A stretch of 7,780 nt of DNA from Thermoplasmata archaeon (GTDB lineage Archaea > Thermoplasmatota > Thermoplasmata > B31-G17): NCBI GenBank assembly GCA_003649915.1, contig QMTG01000050.1, positions 1-7,780 on the forward strand. Reading direction: 5' to 3'. The notes under the pieces were generated by a model. That model saw only the letters and a program-made list of their open reading frames with translations, was not told the origin of the DNA and did not search any database. Positions within the stretch are counted from its first letter, which is position 1. Each line of letters begins with the position of its first letter. Both the position numbers and the translations under genes were made by a program. This document shows positions 6,058 to 7,780 of the stretch, piece after piece.

Positions 6058-7521
6058 AATTAGTAGTATACTCACTACTATCGCTATCAGAGCAAGCCAG
6101 TAATATAAAGGCTGTCTTTGTGTACTTTTATTATTCTTTTGTTTAAGAACTATGTTAACAACAAGCACATCACGCTTGCCTGTGATTTTGTCCTCCAAGC
6201 CAAAAGAGTAATTTCCGTAGTACTCTTTGTATGTACAGTTTACCACAACGAGATTATAGTATATTTCACTGTTGTTTTCAATAAGATGCACAGGAACAGC
6301 AAAAACGGCAGTACCATAGTTTGAGATACCATCCATTACAATACTGTTCTCCACGGTAACTGTAATATGAGCACCGCTTACAAGTTTGCCGTTCGGGTCG
6401 CTCACCACAACCGTGAGACGACATATCTCGGCTAAATCCCTTCCCACACCATCAAACGTATTATTGGCAATTATTGCGTTTGAACCAAAAATATACAGGT
6501 CACACCCACCGCACATCTCTATAACATTATTCTCAATTGTAGCGTTAGAATCCAGAACACGAATGCAAGTCCCAGGTATTTTGCTGAACTTATTGTTGTG
6601 TATGATTGCTTTTGAACTACTAATAGCAATTGCATCAAAACTTTCGCTACTACCGCCTAAAAAAGTGCAATTGGTTATGAGAAGATAATCGCACGTGGCT
6701 ACTCCAACACCACCGCTCATATTCCTAAAAGTTAAATTATTCATATAAATTTTCTTACAGTAATCTGCAAGCATGCCTGAAAATTCGTCAAAGGTGCAAT
6801 TTTTCATCTTCACTGTTGAGGATTTGAAGTAAAGCAATGATATGTTATATGTAGTGCAGTTGTAGAAATTTAGTGTGGAGATTGTACACACAAATTCTTT
6901 AATTCCTTCAAAAACGGCTTGGATGTGTGTAGAGTATGTTCGGTCCATATATACATATGTGTTATTGATTTTCGTATTCGAGATAATAAGGCTGGAATTG
7001 CCAAACCTAACAATTGTGCTGTTTATCACAGAGCTTTGGTCAAATGTCATCATAGAACGCTTTACGTTGAAGTGCCCATCAAGAAACGTGCAATTGTATG
7101 AAAACATTATAAGGTTGTTTTCTACGTCGTACTCTCCATCAATTATTGATGAGTGATTAAGCCATGCTTTTGCCCATGGGGCAAGAGTTGGTATTTGTGT
7201 GCAAAGTGTAAAGTTTAATACTGTGGAGTTCTCAACAATAAGTGTGGTGTTTATCCCCATGATTATTTTATGCCCCTGAAAGTTCACAGTGGAATTCTCA
7301 ATGATCATCGTAGAGTTTTGTTCCATCTCAATACTGTTATTTATTGTGAGTGTTTTATTTTCCCAAACAACATTTCCACTTATACTCTCACTCTCTTCTG
7401 CATTTTCTTGCACTCCCACTGCCGATGCCCTACATAAGAATGATGCAAAAATAATAGCTACTACGCCGATGAACACTGCTACAATGCTAAAGTATCGCCT
7501 GATGTGAATCCGCCTCTTCAT
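6013..7521 (-). CDS. Secreted, membrane-anchored beta-helix surface protein, heavily N-glycosylatable, function unknown
   Basis: This protein of 502 residues (residue numbers here count from a GTG one codon earlier) has type I membrane topology: an Arg-rich n-region, a hydrophobic stretch 12-31, a likely signal peptidase site after A33-S34-A35, and a C-terminal helix (473-492) followed by RRRRH. Between them lies a parallel beta-helix: asparagines recur every 20-25 residues (56, 77, 99, 123, 144, 168, 187, 222, 242, 263, 285, 310, 332, 354), typically as NCTF, NST or NNxF turns, resembling NosD/PbH1 repeats. Residues 369-460 (LTVVVSDPNGKLVSGAHITVTV...) look like an Ig-like or carboxypeptidase-regulatory beta domain. 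There are 24 N-x-S/T sequons and 14 cysteines. I see no catalytic signature; adhesion, a cell-wall role or polysaccharide binding are guesses. I chose the ATG at 7521, about 28 bp from a strong TATA box; GTG at 7524 is the alternative. Confidence 0.85.
   Translation of the reverse strand: MKRRIHIRRYFSIVAVFIGVVAIIFASFLCRASAVGVQENAEESESISGNVVWENKTLTINNSIEMEQNSTMIIENSTVNFQGHKIIMGINTTLIVENSTVLNFTLCTQIPTLAPWAKAWLNHSSIIDGEYDVENNLIMFSYNCTFLDGHFNVKRSMMTFDQSSVINSTIVRFGNSSLIISNTKINNTYVYMDRTYSTHIQAVFEGIKEFVCTISTLNFYNCTTYNISLLYFKSSTVKMKNCTFDEFSGMLADYCKKIYMNNLTFRNMSGGVGVATCDYLLITNCTFLGGSSESFDAIAISSSKAIIHNNKFSKIPGTCIRVLDSNATIENNVIEMCGGCDLYIFGSNAIIANNTFDGVGRDLAEICRLTVVVSDPNGKLVSGAHITVTVENSIVMDGISNYGTAVFAVPVHLIENNSEIYYNLVVVNCTYKEYYGNYSFGLEDKITGKRDVLVVNIVLKQKNNKSTQRQPLYYWLALIAIVVSILLILFIYRRRRHTSHTA
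6061..6080. repeat. Perfect 7 bp hairpin just after the GGGP synthase stop
   Basis: TAGTAGT (6061-6067) and ACTACTA (6074-6080) pair perfectly around a 6 nt loop, 3 nt after the GGGP synthase TAA. It could affect 3' end formation of the lipid operon transcript. However, no T-tract follows, and the bases also encode the transmembrane helix of the opposite-strand gene (IVVSILL codons), so it may be incidental. Confidence 0.25.
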
Positions 7522-7544
7522 CACACCTTGACATGTAATAAGCG

Positions 7545-7560
7545 ATTTAAAAACCTTTTC
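7545..7560 (-). promoter_or_regulatory. BRE/TATA promoter of the surface-protein gene
   Basis: The minus strand reads GAAAAGG (BRE-like, 7560-7554) followed by TTTTTAAAT (7553-7545), centred about 28 bp before the ATG at 7521. It overlaps the stop codon of the upstream gene (7559-7561). The gene therefore has its own promoter, and its message should be leaderless. Confidence 0.6.
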
Positions 7561-7780
7561 ACTCGACTAAAAACCAAGAATCCTCTATTTTAATCACTTT
7601 TACGCACTCCCTCTCCCCCTTCATTGGAGTAACCTTATTCTTACTTGATATTTCGTGTACCTCCATCTGTTCTTTCACCCCACGATTTCGGCGTGCTTTT
7701 TGATATGTACAAAATATTTCGGTAGTCTCATATGTTTCTGGATCAAGTATATATATTCCATTATTTTTTCTGTATACGAC
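7559..7780 (-). CDS. C-terminal fragment of an unidentified protein, possibly NMD3-like
   Basis: An open minus-strand frame enters from the right edge and ends with TGA at 7561-7559, giving the last 73 residues of a protein. The first part, VVYRKNNGIYILDPETYETTEI, is a beta-rich segment. A charged loop follows (KARRNRGVKEQMEV...), then a final strand pair, VKVIKIEDSWFLVE. The 'ILDPETYETxEI' phrase and the short terminal strands resemble the end of archaeal NMD3, a zinc-binding ribosomal large-subunit export/maturation factor, but this is from memory of a weak pattern. The diagnostic CxxC-rich N-terminus would lie outside the window. The gene is codirectional with the surface-protein gene and 37 bp from it. 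That it is a real gene is fairly certain; the name is not. Confidence 0.6.
   Translation of the reverse strand, partial: VVYRKNNGIYILDPETYETTEIFCTYQKARRNRGVKEQMEVHEISSKNKVTPMKGERECVKVIKIEDSWFLVE

Noticed and set aside
6118..7507. Plus-strand frames opposite the surface-protein gene
   Set aside because: The minus-strand frame has a signal peptide, periodic repeats and an anchor; the plus-strand frames are its mirror.
6013..7521. Lipoprotein signal ending at C31 in the surface protein
   Set aside because: The residues before the Cys (ASFL) do not fit a lipobox, while A33-S34-A35 fits signal peptidase I cleavage.
1..7780. tRNA, CRISPR, insertion sequence or intein
   Set aside because: No tRNA arm consensus in the intergenic regions, no spaced direct repeats, no transposase or inverted termini, and the polymerase motifs are uninterrupted.

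Overview
The window is a chromosomal segment of an archaeon, most likely a euryarchaeote. The evidence is a complete archaeal family B DNA polymerase with the uracil-sensing pocket residues, the two prenyltransferases that build the archaeal glycerol-1-phosphate ether lipid core, an archaeal-type Tsr3 rRNA modification enzyme, and TATA/BRE promoters placed so that several transcripts should be leaderless. A Thermoplasmatota-like lineage is a guess from overall flavour and is not proven here. There are no rRNA or tRNA genes, insertion sequences, CRISPR repeats or phage genes; this is a compact core-genome region.

Layout from left to right. Positions 1-336 (minus) are the N-terminal part of a Tsr3-type aminocarboxypropyltransferase, cut by the window edge. 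Positions 337-636 form the only long non-coding stretch, with a possible 20-codon ORF just upstream of tsr3. Positions 637-3102 (minus) encode family B DNA polymerase. A 200 bp divergent intergenic region with two promoters and a small dyad separates it from thymidylate kinase (plus), which meets a Nudix hydrolase (minus) tail to tail with a 27 bp overlap. A short divergent promoter region (4401-4478) then drives the Nudix gene leftward and, rightward, a two-gene lipid operon: a UbiA-family DGGGP synthase overlapping by 17 bp with GGGP synthase. The operon end overlaps by 45 bp, convergently, with a minus-strand gene for a secreted, membrane-anchored beta-helix protein. Upstream of that lies the 3' end of another minus-strand gene (7559-7780), perhaps NMD3-like.

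Functionally, the polymerase, Tmk (dTMP to dTDP) and possibly the Nudix enzyme concern DNA synthesis and nucleotide metabolism. GGGP synthase and DGGGP synthase act one after the other: G1P plus GGPP gives GGGP, and a second GGPP gives DGGGP. Tsr3 and, if correct, the NMD3-like fragment concern ribosome maturation. The beta-helix protein is the least understood gene: nearly its whole ectodomain is a regular asparagine-rich coil repeat carrying 24 potential N-glycosylation sites. No complete undescribed multi-gene system is visible; the best candidates for new biology are this surface protein and the multiple PIP-like motifs on the polymerase tail.
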